Shown: positions 27,717 to 36,529, counted from the first letter of the stretch. The stretch: 64,000 bases of DNA from an uncultured Bacteroides sp. (GCF_963677685.1 NZ_OY782186.1:930001-994000), one strand, 5' to 3'. The notes: a model not told the origin generated them from the letters alone. Made by a program: numbers and translations.

Positions 27717-28865
27717 TTACTGTACAAACTTGATGCAGACAGGCTTATCCAATTTAATATCCTGCTTTGTGTCTTCTAGCAATCCACTCTCCTGATCTCT
27801 TTCAAAGAGCTGAATCACATTACTGTCACGACATGCCACCAATAAGAACTTACCGTTGGGAGTAATGATGAAGTTCCGTGGATGAGTTCCAGTTAACTGA
27901 TAGCCAATCTTGCTTAGCTTGCCATCTTCCTTATTAATCTTAAAGATCGCTATTCCATCAGCTTTCAGTCGGTTGCTGGCATAGAGAAACTTGCCGTCGG
28001 GGCTGATATGTATATCTGCACTTCCTTGTGCGTTAACGGTGTCAGCAGCTATAGACTGAATCTCTTTTAACTGTCCGTCAGCATATTGAAAAGCAATGAC
28101 TTTTCCCGATAGCTCGTTGATGAGGTAAGCAAATTTTCCGTTAGGTGCAAAAGTAAGATGTCGAGGTCCCGACCCGGGTTCCACCTTGAATGACAAAGGG
28201 CTCCCCATGCTTAAGAAACTCTCTTTATTTTTAAAGTTAGCCGTAGCGTTCACGTTAAATTTATGAATTTCATCCGTGCCTAGATCATCTGCAAACAGAT
28301 ATTTACCATCGGGCGTAAAGCGTACGCAATGCAAGTGAGGCGTAGCTTGTCTTTTAAGATCCACACCATGTCCTTCGAAAGTAAAGACAGAAGAAGCCGT
28401 TGCAAGCGAACCATCTTCCTTAATAGGGAATACCGATATACTACCTCCGCTATAGTTAGCTGTAACTACGTTCTTCCCGTTTGTGATCACATAACACGGA
28501 TCAGCTCCCATCGTCTTTTGAGAGTTAAGTAAGCGTAGTGTTCCCTTCTCTTTATCTAAAGCAAAAGCGTTGACTGCTGCTGTTTCGTTACTCTCCTCGC
28601 TTACTGCATAAACAAATTTTCCATCCTCAGACGGTGTCAGATAAGAAGGATTGTTAACGTTGACTTCGCTAAGAGAATCACTCTCTCCTGTCTGCATATT
28701 GAATCGGAAAGAGTAAATACCTTTACTACTTCCCGAAGTATAAGTACCCACGAGCATTGTCAGCTCATTAACCCCCGCTGTGCTACCGTTTTTATTATCT
28801 TTTTTGAGTTGGCAGCTTGTAGCTAATATTCCTAATGTACAAATGCCTATAATTTCTTTCACCAT
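27717..28865 (-). CDS. Lactonase-family seven-bladed beta-propeller lipoprotein
   Basis: 382 aa. Lipoprotein signal ending LATSCQLKK (Cys about residue 18), then repeated propeller strands: VGTYTSGSSKGIYSF, TPSEDGKFVYAVSEE, VRFTPDGKYLFADDLG, TFAPNGKFAYLINE, ISPDGKFLYASNR and ITPNGKFLLVACRD. This is the Lactonase_7 family, whose characterised members hydrolyse 6-phosphogluconolactone. Here the lipid anchor puts it outside the cytoplasm, so a different lactone is possible. It is a single gene with a TATTTTTG -7-like element at 28888-28895 on the minus strand. Confidence 0.88.
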   Translation of the reverse strand: MVKEIIGICTLGILATSCQLKKDNKNGSTAGVNELTMLVGTYTSGSSKGIYSFRFNMQTGESDSLSEVNVNNPSYLTPSEDGKFVYAVSEESNETAAVNAFALDKEKGTLRLLNSQKTMGADPCYVITNGKNVVTANYSGGSISVFPIKEDGSLATASSVFTFEGHGVDLKRQATPHLHCVRFTPDGKYLFADDLGTDEIHKFNVNATANFKNKESFLSMGSPLSFKVEPGSGPRHLTFAPNGKFAYLINELSGKVIAFQYADGQLKEIQSIAADTVNAQGSADIHISPDGKFLYASNRLKADGIAIFKINKEDGKLSKIGYQLTGTHPRNFIITPNGKFLLVACRDSNVIQLFERDQESGLLEDTKQDIKLDKPVCIKFVQ

Positions 28866-28981
28866 TACATCTATTATTCGTTTACTACAAAAATACGATA
28901 TCCTTGTTAATACTCTGCATTTTTTAGGATAAAAAAAACTAAGTTTAGATCACACTTGTTCGATTTTTTAATTTTAATGCC

Positions 28982-28989
28982 TATCTTTG
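28982..28989 (+). promoter_or_regulatory. -7 element for tmRNA
   Basis: TATCTTTG is a perfect -7 match, 35 bp ahead of the mature tmRNA 5' end. A TTG at 28956-28958 lies 23 bp upstream. Confidence 0.5.
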
Positions 28990-29023
28990 CAAGTCTAAAG
29001 TGGTTTATCGCTTCCTCAATAAT

Positions 29024-29417
29024 GGGGTTGACTGGATTTGACAGCGGGCAGAAATGGTGGGTAAGCATGCAGTGCGTCGGTAATTTGCACTTAAATATCA
29101 GTTATCAAAATTTTATCTGGCGAAAATAATTACGCTCTTGCTGCTTAATCGAATCATAGTAGATTAGCTTAATCCCGGCACTAGGTGCTGGGACGGGACA
29201 TCACTCGGAAGCTGTGGCTTCGAAGCATTCCGGTTCAGTGGTGCAGTAATATCGGAGATAGCCTGAGATGGCCTCGCATTGATGGTGAAAATTCAGAGGA
29301 TAAGGTTGAGGTTGATGGCTTTGGTTCTACCTCAGCACGAAAATTTAGGCAAAGATAAGCATGTAGAAAGCTTATGATTTCCTCGTTTGGACGAGGGTTC
29401 GATTCCCTCCAGCTCCA
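29024..29417 (+). ncRNA. ssrA: Transfer-messenger RNA
   Basis: Rescues stalled ribosomes and tags nascent peptides for proteolysis. The 5' end GGGGTTGACTGG and the 3' end GGTTCGATTCCCTCCAGCTCCA form the alanine-tRNA-like acceptor and T arm. The acceptor pairs GGGGTTG with CAGCTCC, including two wobble pairs. The CCA end is not fully encoded. The tag frame around 29119-29148 encodes GENNYALAA and then a TAA stop. The downstream flank is the accessory region. Confidence 0.95.
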
Positions 29418-29439
29418 CTTTGGTTATATAACGCATTGA

Positions 29440-29469
29440 AAAACAGCCAATTATGATTGGCTGTTTTTT
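29440..29469 (+). terminator. Terminator after tmRNA
   Basis: AAAACAGCCAAT pairs with ATTGGCTGTTTT over a 4-nt loop, followed by more T residues, 23 nt behind the tmRNA 3' end. Confidence 0.88.
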
Positions 29470-29711
29470 TTAAAAGTAACTTTGTTGTATAGTGGGGCTA
29501 TTTTTGTTAGTTAATTGTTGGTGCTTAATCACCATCTAACAATTGTTAATGAGTAAAGATAATAAGACAGAATGTTGTCATAAATTGTTGTTCTTCTTTT
29601 TAATTACTTTATTAACTTTTATATGTAAGTCGTTCTTATAAAAATATGCCCATATGATAAAGCTCATTATTATGATTTGAACAGAGTCAAGAATTGTTAG
29701 TTATAGTTGCG

Positions 29712-30890
29712 CTATTTGCCCGTGAATGCTTTTATGTCTTTCAGCAATTTCAAGAATAAATCATAAGGTACTAGATCTTTTTTTGATTCATTAATAAGAG
29801 AATTTTCATCATATTTGCCGCAATTAGAGTTACTGTTTAGATGATTATCAAGTAGTCTATCAATAGCTAGATTTACTCTTTTTGCTGAATCATTTATGTC
29901 TACAGATAATAAATTTGTAGACAATAATAATCCTTCTATATATTTTATTTCATGTATATGCTTAGCTAAGATAACCATCTGGCGTTGTGCTCTATTTAGT
30001 TGCGATATAAAGGCCCACAATAAAGCTCCTGTTAGAGGTATGGGCATAACTAAAATAATATAATCTTTCCACTCTGGTAAGATAGCTGCCGCTTCAATTT
30101 TGCCACAAATCAAGAACTCTAATTTAATGATAAAATAAATTGTAGCTATTGTAAATCCGGCATAGATCCAAAATAGTATAGTTAATCGATTATGTTCCCT
30201 CTTAATGGGTGAAAGGTGGGATGTTAGTATCTGGAATGTATCTTTTATTTTGGTTTTCCACTCTTCGATAGCATTTTTTTGTCTTTTTTTTTCTTCTAAC
30301 TCTGTTTGATAATTTAAGATTTGTTTATTGGCATGTTGCAATTGAAGTTCTTTCTGTTGTATTGCCTTTCTGTGCTGCTCTTTTTCTTCTAAACTTTTAC
30401 CTGATAATTGTTTTTTATTTAACAAGATTGAGTTTAGTGTATGTTCAAGTTCTTCTTTTTCCTTTATTAGTTTGGTAATTTCATCCTTATAGTAACTTTC
30501 TGAATTATAGATTAATGGTATCTCTTTTTTTTGTATTTCTAAAATCCTTTTTACATCTGAAATATTATCTCTAATTTTTTTTAAAATTAGATGTAGTTCG
30601 TCATTAGAGGAAGGTCTTTTTCTGTCGTTATTTTTTTTTATATTGTTCATTATTTCTTTTAGTTTGAAATAATTCAACTCAAAAGCAGATGTAATTGCGA
30701 TTATAGAAGTTAGTTCAAGTGGTTGCAAATGATTGATTTCATCAATGCTTCTTTTGATATTATATAAATCTTCTATTATGCTAGGATCAACCAAATTTCT
30801 TAAAAAAATCGAAGATAATATTGCTATCAAATGATCTATTATTGAGATTTGCTTCTGGATATCTATCGTTTCTTTCTTTACTTGTTCCAT
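29712..30890 (-). CDS. Membrane coiled-coil protein of unknown function
   Basis: 392 aa, not recognised. The N-terminal 130 residues are helical. A strong coiled coil rich in Glu, Lys and Gln runs from about 130 to 215. Two transmembrane helices lie near 235-262 and 274-296, and a helical C-terminal tail of about 95 residues follows. There is no signal peptide and no catalytic motif. It is the last gene of a four-gene operon with DUF4407, a soluble helical protein and an HNH nuclease, 61 nt behind the DUF4407 gene. The layout suggests a structural or sensing partner of the DUF4407 protein, which is inference only. Confidence 0.75.
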   Translation of the reverse strand: MEQVKKETIDIQKQISIIDHLIAILSSIFLRNLVDPSIIEDLYNIKRSIDEINHLQPLELTSIIAITSAFELNYFKLKEIMNNIKKNNDRKRPSSNDELHLILKKIRDNISDVKRILEIQKKEIPLIYNSESYYKDEITKLIKEKEELEHTLNSILLNKKQLSGKSLEEKEQHRKAIQQKELQLQHANKQILNYQTELEEKKRQKNAIEEWKTKIKDTFQILTSHLSPIKREHNRLTILFWIYAGFTIATIYFIIKLEFLICGKIEAAAILPEWKDYIILVMPIPLTGALLWAFISQLNRAQRQMVILAKHIHEIKYIEGLLLSTNLLSVDINDSAKRVNLAIDRLLDNHLNSNSNCGKYDENSLINESKKDLVPYDLFLKLLKDIKAFTGK

Positions 30891-30951
30891 GTGGTTTTTA
30901 TTATAATTAGTTCTTTATGAAAAAAATATAGAAATAGACCTTATCTATAGA

Positions 30952-31938
30952 TTAATGTTCTTTGTTTAGTAAGTTGTTTTTGGCTTTTTTTAATGTCTCT
31001 TCTTTGATGCTTAGTTGATGCTCTACTATGAGATCATAGTCACATTGTTGTTTTGAATTACGACTACTAACGATAAGTAACTCAATCATTGTTAAAAAAG
31101 CAAACAGGAAAATATAAAAAAACAATGCAACTGTTTCTTTAGAGAGGATTGAAATTAAAGCTTTTAATTCTTCCAAAAATCCTATTTTTGCTTTTTTAAA
31201 TTCTTTCTGCACTTCATCATTGACAGTCAGTTTTTGTGCTTGATAGGTTTCCAATTGTTTTTGATAGATGTCTAATGCATGCTGATTAGCTTCGGTCTGA
31301 GCTATCAATGGATTGGGCACTCGATTGGTGGTAAAAGTTGATGTATGTTCAATAATCGGTTTCCCATTTTCATCTACTCCTTTTTCTTGAGAAGTACGAC
31401 TGACATTGGTTGCGGCGATAGTGGGCTGTTTGGCTATTCTTTCATAAAGAGCCACATTCGCCTGTCCCACAGAATCAATAAGGTAAGTCGTTCGCTTAAT
31501 ATCCGCATCCAAAAAAGATAATCGATGTGTTGTTTCTTTTAAGCTTTGTTCTGTTCGTACCGCTTTCATCTCCATTTCAATGTCTTGACGGAAAAATATT
31601 TGGTCAAAGATGGCAGAGCCTAGTATAGCCATTAATATTGCTAGAATCATACGGAAAACGCCTGCACTGCCAAGCTTTCCTACTTTAAGGATAATGAATC
31701 GTTCAATACAAATTACAATTATGATAAACACAGCAGAAGTGACTAGTTTAGGAAATAGAGAAGAAAAATCAATATAACGATCAGCAACACAGTAGCCAAT
31801 ACTTCCCCATATTATAGTAAGTATGACTATAGCCGATACATATCTTTTTAGTGTTCGATGGCTAGCTTCGCCACAATCTTTTAAAATTTCAGGGTTCCAT
31901 CCTATAAGATAGCATCCAAGTTTTGTAAATAGATTCAT
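30952..31938 (-). CDS. DUF4407 membrane protein
   Basis: 328 aa. Three transmembrane helices lie near residues 33-53, 63-84 and 94-115. A large helical and partly coiled-coil loop runs to about residue 265, and a fourth helix lies at 270-291. The N-terminal LGCYLIGWNPEILKDC and the CIERFIILKVG region after helix 2 match the DUF4407 family, which has no established function. It starts 5 nt after the stop of the upstream 186-aa gene, so the two are probably translated together. Confidence 0.82.
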   Translation of the reverse strand: MNLFTKLGCYLIGWNPEILKDCGEASHRTLKRYVSAIVILTIIWGSIGYCVADRYIDFSSLFPKLVTSAVFIIIVICIERFIILKVGKLGSAGVFRMILAILMAILGSAIFDQIFFRQDIEMEMKAVRTEQSLKETTHRLSFLDADIKRTTYLIDSVGQANVALYERIAKQPTIAATNVSRTSQEKGVDENGKPIIEHTSTFTTNRVPNPLIAQTEANQHALDIYQKQLETYQAQKLTVNDEVQKEFKKAKIGFLEELKALISILSKETVALFFYIFLFAFLTMIELLIVSSRNSKQQCDYDLIVEHQLSIKEETLKKAKNNLLNKEH

Positions 31939-31943
31939 AAGAC

Positions 31944-32504
31944 TTATAGTGTAGAGTTATTTAAATAGGATTGTGCTCTGGCGGCTAGTCCTTTGTAGAA
32001 ACCTCTTTCGTAAGAATAGATCATACTATACATCTGGGCTTCCTTTTTCTCTAGGCATTGCTCCATCTCATTAATCGTTTTTAAATGCTCTAGGAAAGTT
32101 TCTTTACGAGCTTTGAGAGATTCAGCTGTGTTTATCATACCTTGCTGTTCTACAGTACTGATTTGCACATCAATTTCTCTAAGGTCGCCTCTATACTTTA
32201 ATCTTACTTGTTCAAAAAGCCTTTTTAATCCATTTTGGATGATTTCTTTTTTTGACTCTTTGTAGGTGTTGTCAACATTACATATAGCATCATCGTAACC
32301 AACTTGTTCGTAGTCTTTATCAATATATGCATAAATTAGATCAATAGGCATTCCAGTACCATAGCGGATAACAATACGTTCATCATCTTTCGGATCAGAG
32401 TCATCGACAAAATCTTCTTTGTTTATTTCTGGTAAAGATTTATTTTCATTCCCACTCTCTGATACTTGAGGTTTGGATTTTCCAAACCAGTTAAAAAAGG
32501 CCAT
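31944..32504 (-). CDS. Soluble helical protein of unknown function
   Basis: 186 aa, not recognised. A short N-terminal MAFFNWFGKSKP segment and an acidic linker lead to a helical domain from about residue 50. A likely coiled coil lies at 95-165 (DVQISTVEQQGMINTAESLKARKETFLEHL). There are no membrane segments and no cysteine motif. It is sandwiched between the HNH nuclease gene (21-nt gap) and DUF4407 (5-nt gap), so it is probably an adaptor in the same system. Confidence 0.72.
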   Translation of the reverse strand: MAFFNWFGKSKPQVSESGNENKSLPEINKEDFVDDSDPKDDERIVIRYGTGMPIDLIYAYIDKDYEQVGYDDAICNVDNTYKESKKEIIQNGLKRLFEQVRLKYRGDLREIDVQISTVEQQGMINTAESLKARKETFLEHLKTINEMEQCLEKKEAQMYSMIYSYERGFYKGLAARAQSYLNNSTL

Positions 32505-32525
32505 AGCTTAATAATTTATTAGTGA

Positions 32526-32810
32526 TTAAATTTCTTTCATAGGTATATCATACTTGTAATGCCCACGTTTATGACATGATTCACAGAGAGTTACAAGGTG
32601 TTTGTTCTTATATTCCCAAGGATCGCTTTTTCGATTTTCTTTTTTATTGTAATGGTATTGTTTGTGATGCACTACTAAGCCATTAGTCGATCCACAGATA
32701 ATACATCTAAAATTGTCTCGTTTGATTATTTCTGCACGTTTTTCAAGCCAGCGTTTATCAAAAAGCTTTTCTCTATAAGAGCCTTGAGTTGAAGTGTCTT
32801 CAGTAGTCAT
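32526..32810 (-). CDS. Small HNH endonuclease
   Basis: 94 aa. The zinc-binding and catalytic residues are visible in order: CIIC (Cys36 and Cys39), LVVHHKQ (His48 and His49), LCESCHKRGH (Cys76, Cys79 and His80). This is a complete HNH (beta-beta-alpha metal) fold, related to McrA-like and phage or toxin nucleases, with only a short basic N-terminal lead. It is the first gene of the operon, directly behind the promoter at 32827-32858. Targets may be DNA in general, and the specificity is unknown. Confidence 0.82.
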   Translation of the reverse strand: MTTEDTSTQGSYREKLFDKRWLEKRAEIIKRDNFRCIICGSTNGLVVHHKQYHYNKKENRKSDPWEYKNKHLVTLCESCHKRGHYKYDIPMKEI

Positions 32811-32826
32811 TATTAAAATTTTCCCC

Positions 32827-32858
32827 CAAAGTAATATAATTTAAAATTTATTAGCAAA
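32827..32858 (-). promoter_or_regulatory. Likely promoter of the HNH/DUF4407 operon
   Basis: On the minus strand TTTG at 32855-32858 is followed after 21 bp by TACTTTG at 32827-32833, one base short of the -7 consensus. It would start transcription about 10 nt ahead of the HNH gene. Confidence 0.4.
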
Positions 32859-33551
32859 TAAAAATTCGTTAAAATTTATTTTGTACATATGTAAAAGATG
32901 TAGTTGTATTTAGTTTTTATAGATGTACTGTTTCTTCATGTTTGCGTTGAATGCACAAATAATCGAGCTATGCTCGCCCCACTTCTCCCGTTTTAGTAAG
33001 TGCATTCTTTAGTAAAAAAACACTCGTCAAGTGCCCTACCTATGTGTTGTTGTATGCCTACATTATACCTTCATCTGCATAACTATAATAGCCGCTATCA
33101 GATACAATAAGATGATCGATATATTATATTCATAACCTTTCCTTTCCTGTTGTTTTTACCGATTCTGTAAATCTGTTATTGTTTATGCTTGCTATAAGCT
33201 GATGGGTTATTATAGAAATAACAAGTCGCATTGCACTATTCAATATCGCTTATTTTTAATATCATTCGTATATCTGCATAAGTCCCATCATTTTTTTTCG
33301 CTATAGATATGGATCATTTTTTAATAGCTTTACATCCTTAATTAGAGGGGGATGTGAACAAAAGTAAGTTTTAAAGAAAAACATGATCTGTAGGATTGGA
33401 GAGTTTTGTCTAAATCAAAGGTTGGAGCTTGAGCCAGATAACATGTGCATATACCGTTATAGCCTTAAAAGGGAATCCATTAAAGAGTCGTTCAATAAAA
33501 AACTCAAGAAAGTGGATTATTTACAACAAAAATACTACTTTTATATAAAAA
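32859..33551. other. AT-rich stretch without a convincing gene
   Basis: About 690 bp between the HNH operon and the surface-protein gene. It contains a nested inverted repeat at 32949-33007 and a 66-codon frame at 33383-33583, which overlaps the next gene and looks non-coding. I see no repeat of the tmRNA 3' end, so no attachment site could be found. The rest has no visible feature. Confidence 0.5.
32949..33007. repeat. Nested inverted repeats
   Basis: GAATGCAC at 32949-32956 is repeated inverted as GTGCATTC at 33000-33007. Inside it CGAGC-TAT-GCTCG at 32964-32976 forms a second small hairpin. Confidence 0.55.
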
Positions 33552-34271
33552 ATGTCGGACATGGAATGCTGCGGAAAAATTAAGTTTGCAAGTAGACTTA
33601 TACTGATTATAACATTTCTGTTATTCTTGTGTAGTCTGAATACAATTGCGCAGGAAAGTAACGGAAGTATACCTTTCAATCTTGACCTGCCTGATATAAA
33701 GAAGCCCGAAATGGAATCTATCCCATTTCCTAAGACTTTTCAGTTGGAGAATTCTTTGCCGAAACCGAAGTCTTATTACGACATTGAAAAACCAAACTAC
33801 GGTAAATTTCGCGTAAACAAGTTAAATAGCCTCGTCGTTTTTTCTACATCAAATGATTCTAATTTTGGATTTGAAGGCAATACTTCTGTTGGTTTTGGAA
33901 CCAATTGGCATATAACTGATAAATTGACTCTCACTGGCAGTCCCTTTCTCTCTAGTTATTATTTTGGTCCGACGGACCATAATCGCAAGTTGGCTGTCGG
34001 AGCCAATTTAATGTTAAGCTATGAAGTGACCGATTGGCTTATTGTGCGGACTTTCGGTCAATATGCTTATAATGGCCTAGATGATCCTTATGCAACTTCT
34101 CTTATTGTTCCTCAAAATTGTTTTGGAGGTGAAGTGCTTATCAAGTTCTCTGATGTTTTCGGTTTGGGAGGTGGCGTTAAATACGTTAACAATAAAGGAA
34201 AATGGACGCCCCAATTTTATACTCTCCCCTTAATTAAAATCAATGGGGCAAAATTATTGAAAAGAAAGTAA
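33552..34271 (+). CDS. Predicted outer-membrane beta-barrel protein
   Basis: 239 aa, family not recognised. A hydrophobic signal peptide (about residues 14-33, ending NTIAQ) is preceded by a slightly long, cysteine-containing n-region. A start at the second ATG (33561) would shorten this. The mature part has a Pro-rich leader (IPFNLDLPDIKKPEMESIPFPK), then amphipathic strands such as NTSVGFGTNWHITDKLTLTG, LAVGANLMLSYEVTDWLIV and GGEVLIKFSDVFGLGGGVKY, the pattern of a small barrel. It is convergent with hipA, leaving 9 nt. Confidence 0.68.
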   Translation: MSDMECCGKIKFASRLILIITFLLFLCSLNTIAQESNGSIPFNLDLPDIKKPEMESIPFPKTFQLENSLPKPKSYYDIEKPNYGKFRVNKLNSLVVFSTSNDSNFGFEGNTSVGFGTNWHITDKLTLTGSPFLSSYYFGPTDHNRKLAVGANLMLSYEVTDWLIVRTFGQYAYNGLDDPYATSLIVPQNCFGGEVLIKFSDVFGLGGGVKYVNNKGKWTPQFYTLPLIKINGAKLLKRK

Positions 34272-34280
34272 TCTTCTTAT

Positions 34281-35534
34281 TCACAGTTTTACAAAATTTG
34301 CTTCAATAGTTTCAATTAACTTCTTATCAATTTCCAGTTCCGAGGCAAAATGCTTGAAGTGATGAATTGCTGTATCTACTTTTTCAATTAATGAATTATA
34401 ATCCTGAATGTCATTATCTTGAGCGACTTTTTCTAGATCTTTGTAGGTGATTTCTTCTGTTTTACCATTTATACTCATTGAATGCTGGTTCATATAAATT
34501 GGAGTAGATGTATCTACACTATATGTCAAATCATAAGCCGAAGATAAACGCCAAACGCCTTCCGGTGTCATACAAAAACTAAAGTTCTTGTTATGATCGT
34601 CAATATTTCGAGACAGCACATTGAACACTAATTGCAAATATTGTTGCTTGTTATCTTCGTAAGGCAAATTTAATTTGCGGATAACTGCAAATAATTCTTC
34701 ATAGCTGTTTCCTCCGGGAGATATCGCTGCAAATGTTTGCGTATGAATCTTTTTGTTTCCAATACGATCGAACCTGCGTGTCAAAAAATGGGTCACATTT
34801 CCATACGACTGCAATTTGGATGGCATCATTTTTATGCCGCATTCTGAAGCCATTTGATAATAAACATATTCTAACTTTGCAAGTGGATAAACTGAATTAT
34901 CATCGTATTTCAAAATATAATGTTCAAAGCCTTCGGGAACATCTCCCTGACCGGAAACGACTTCTCCTGTTGTTTCGTTTATAGCCACAATTGCTTTGGG
35001 GCGTTTTCCTCCGGGGGAAGAACTAATTTTAATCAAGTCCTGCCATAAAATAGAATTCTCAGCATTTAATACCGTACTTTCTCGTTCGTTTAGTACTTGT
35101 TTTGCAAAAGCGTATAGCTTTTCTGTGTCTACCGAGAAAGTGGAATTGTTTCCCAATGATTGGGCGGGTTCATATTCAAATGCGCCCATAGCACGACTTC
35201 CGATAAAAGAAAGATGATCTACCGGAGTAATCTTTTTGGTTGAAATATGATTATCTCTCAACCAAGCACTAAACAACGAATCTCCCCACTTATCAGGCAG
35301 AGAATCGGCAAAAGCTGGAGGAAGTCCCATATAGAGCTTTTCTTTGTCTCCCAACCAAGGCATATGTTTTAGACTTCGAGGCGCATTTATCGGCATAGTG
35401 AGCGGAGCAATATTCAAGCCTTTATCCAGAAAATCCGGTTCATATTCAAAAATAGCCCAATTGTTTTTCTTATCCCATGAAAGATAGCCTACAGACATTC
35501 CCCATAGTTTTACCATTACAACATTTTCTTCCAT
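34281..35534 (-). CDS. hipA: HipA-family serine/threonine kinase toxin
   Basis: 417 aa from the ATG at 35534 (a GTG lies one codon earlier), overlapping none of hipB. HipA kinases phosphorylate targets such as glutamyl-tRNA synthetase and induce dormancy. The N-subdomain (about 1-110) is present. The P-loop/autophosphorylation motif is SSSPGGKRPKA (172-182). The catalytic DDHNKN (313-318) and the metal-binding AYDLT Asp (336) are intact, numbered from the GTG. Nothing suggests inactivation. It forms an operon with the upstream HTH gene. Confidence 0.93.
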   Translation of the reverse strand: MEENVVMVKLWGMSVGYLSWDKKNNWAIFEYEPDFLDKGLNIAPLTMPINAPRSLKHMPWLGDKEKLYMGLPPAFADSLPDKWGDSLFSAWLRDNHISTKKITPVDHLSFIGSRAMGAFEYEPAQSLGNNSTFSVDTEKLYAFAKQVLNERESTVLNAENSILWQDLIKISSSPGGKRPKAIVAINETTGEVVSGQGDVPEGFEHYILKYDDNSVYPLAKLEYVYYQMASECGIKMMPSKLQSYGNVTHFLTRRFDRIGNKKIHTQTFAAISPGGNSYEELFAVIRKLNLPYEDNKQQYLQLVFNVLSRNIDDHNKNFSFCMTPEGVWRLSSAYDLTYSVDTSTPIYMNQHSMSINGKTEEITYKDLEKVAQDNDIQDYNSLIEKVDTAIHHFKHFASELEIDKKLIETIEANFVKL

Positions 35535-35536
35535 CA

Positions 35537-35830
35537 CTATTTCTGTTTTTGTTGCTTTTTAAATAATAAGCGAGGGCTTTTCGGTAGTTCAGGTAGTAGC
35601 TTTTCGATTTCATCTAAACTGTCGATGGCACGTAATAACTTAATAAATGAGGCAACCGTTATTCCGGTAGAAGATCCATTTTCGAAAGAACTGATTGTGA
35701 AAACGCTAAGTCCGGATTTTATCGAAACCTCCTTTTGCGTATATCCCATTCGTTTGCGATAGTCGCTGTAACGCTTCCCTAATTGCTGGATTAGTTCACT
35801 TCCTGACTGTTCATATAACTCGCTATACAT
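35537..35830 (-). CDS. hipB: HipB-like XRE-family antitoxin
   Basis: 97 aa. One helix-turn-helix domain (about residues 14-72) with MGYTQKEVSIKSGLSVFTISSFENG at its core, and a basic, lysine/glutamine-rich C-terminal tail (LFKKQQKQK). HipB-type antitoxins dimerise, bind operators and hold HipA inactive. Its stop abuts the hipA start codon (0-2 nt). Two 13-bp direct repeats lie just upstream at 35850-35903, a likely autoregulation site. Confidence 0.9.
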   Translation of the reverse strand: MYSELYEQSGSELIQQLGKRYSDYRKRMGYTQKEVSIKSGLSVFTISSFENGSSTGITVASFIKLLRAIDSLDEIEKLLPELPKSPRLLFKKQQKQK

Positions 35831-35849
35831 ATTGATCCTGTTTTATACA

Positions 35850-35903
35850 AATATAGATATATATATAATAATATGCAAATTTTGGGATAAAATATAGATA
35901 TAT
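35850..35903 (-). promoter_or_regulatory. Direct repeats upstream of hipBA, probable operator
   Basis: AATATAGATATAT occurs at 35850-35862 and again at 35891-35903, 41 bp apart, about four helical turns. The second copy overlaps a GATATATC palindrome. They lie 20-73 bp ahead of the hipB start. The local sequence is very AT-rich, so chance is possible. Confidence 0.5.
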
Positions 35904-36001
35904 CAATATATTAAATCTTATGTGACCTATATGATGTGATGAAAAACTCTAGTTGCAGAGCTAGGCTTAGGGTATCATGTATTGCATCAAGGTAGCATGA
36001 T

Positions 36002-36529
36002 TTATTTAAATACGCTGAACAATGTGTTTGCCTCTGTATATTTGAAAGACTCTTCGCCAATCTGTTTTAGATAAAATGCGTAAGTCTCGTTTAGGTGGTC
36101 TATGCATTTTTTATTATATGCATCGTCTCCCTTTGAGAGTACATTCTTATATTCTTCCGATTGGAATATTTCACGGTATAAGATCTCTTTTGCTTTAGCA
36201 GTTTGTTCTAAGGCTATAGCTACTGCAAAATCTTTTTTCCAAGAATAGGGAATAACTTCTTCTTTCCGGCTATTAACTGATATTTGTACGAGTATTGACA
36301 ATATAGCCCATATAGTAAGTGTACCTATAATACAATATATGAAGACAAGTATAGCATACCAGTCAAAACTACTCACTTGTGTTGAATATGAATACGGGTT
36401 TACATCTTTCGTAATCCATGCGAAGGAGAGGGGGATGTAAATGGAAGTGATAGTTCCTAATACTAATACTAGTTTGGATATAATATCCAATGTTTTTTCA
36501 GCGGGTGTTAATTTCTTAGTTGTTAGCAT
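36002..36529 (-). CDS. Small membrane protein of unknown function
   Basis: 175 aa, not recognised. Two transmembrane helices lie near residues 18-40 and 57-82. A helical cytoplasmic tail of about 95 residues contains KKDFAVAIALEQTAKAKEILYREIF. There is no signal peptide. It is transcribed alone in the same direction as hipBA, with a 171-nt gap to hipB, and neighbours give no functional hint. Confidence 0.65.
   Translation of the reverse strand: MLTTKKLTPAEKTLDIISKLVLVLGTITSIYIPLSFAWITKDVNPYSYSTQVSSFDWYAILVFIYCIIGTLTIWAILSILVQISVNSRKEEVIPYSWKKDFAVAIALEQTAKAKEILYREIFQSEEYKNVLSKGDDAYNKKCIDHLNETYAFYLKQIGEESFKYTEANTLFSVFK

Noticed and set aside
27613..27795. 60-codon plus-strand frame at the lactonase 3' end
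   Set aside because: It overlaps the end of the lactonase gene on the other strand and runs through the two hairpins. No coding character.
32949..33007. Reading the nested repeats as an invertible promoter
   Set aside because: The interior of 43 bp is too short and holds no TAnnTTTG element. No recombinase gene is near. I kept it only as a repeat.
29418..33551. Attachment-site repeat of the tmRNA 3' end as a sign of island insertion
   Set aside because: I scanned by eye for the end of ssrA (TTCGATTCCCTCCAGCTCCA) and did not find a second copy, and no integrase gene is present. The island idea therefore rests only on gene content and location.
33383..33583. 66-codon plus-strand frame ahead of the barrel protein gene
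   Set aside because: It overlaps the barrel-protein start by 32 nt in another frame, has no promoter-like element nearby, and the translation has no domain or membrane character. Probably chance.
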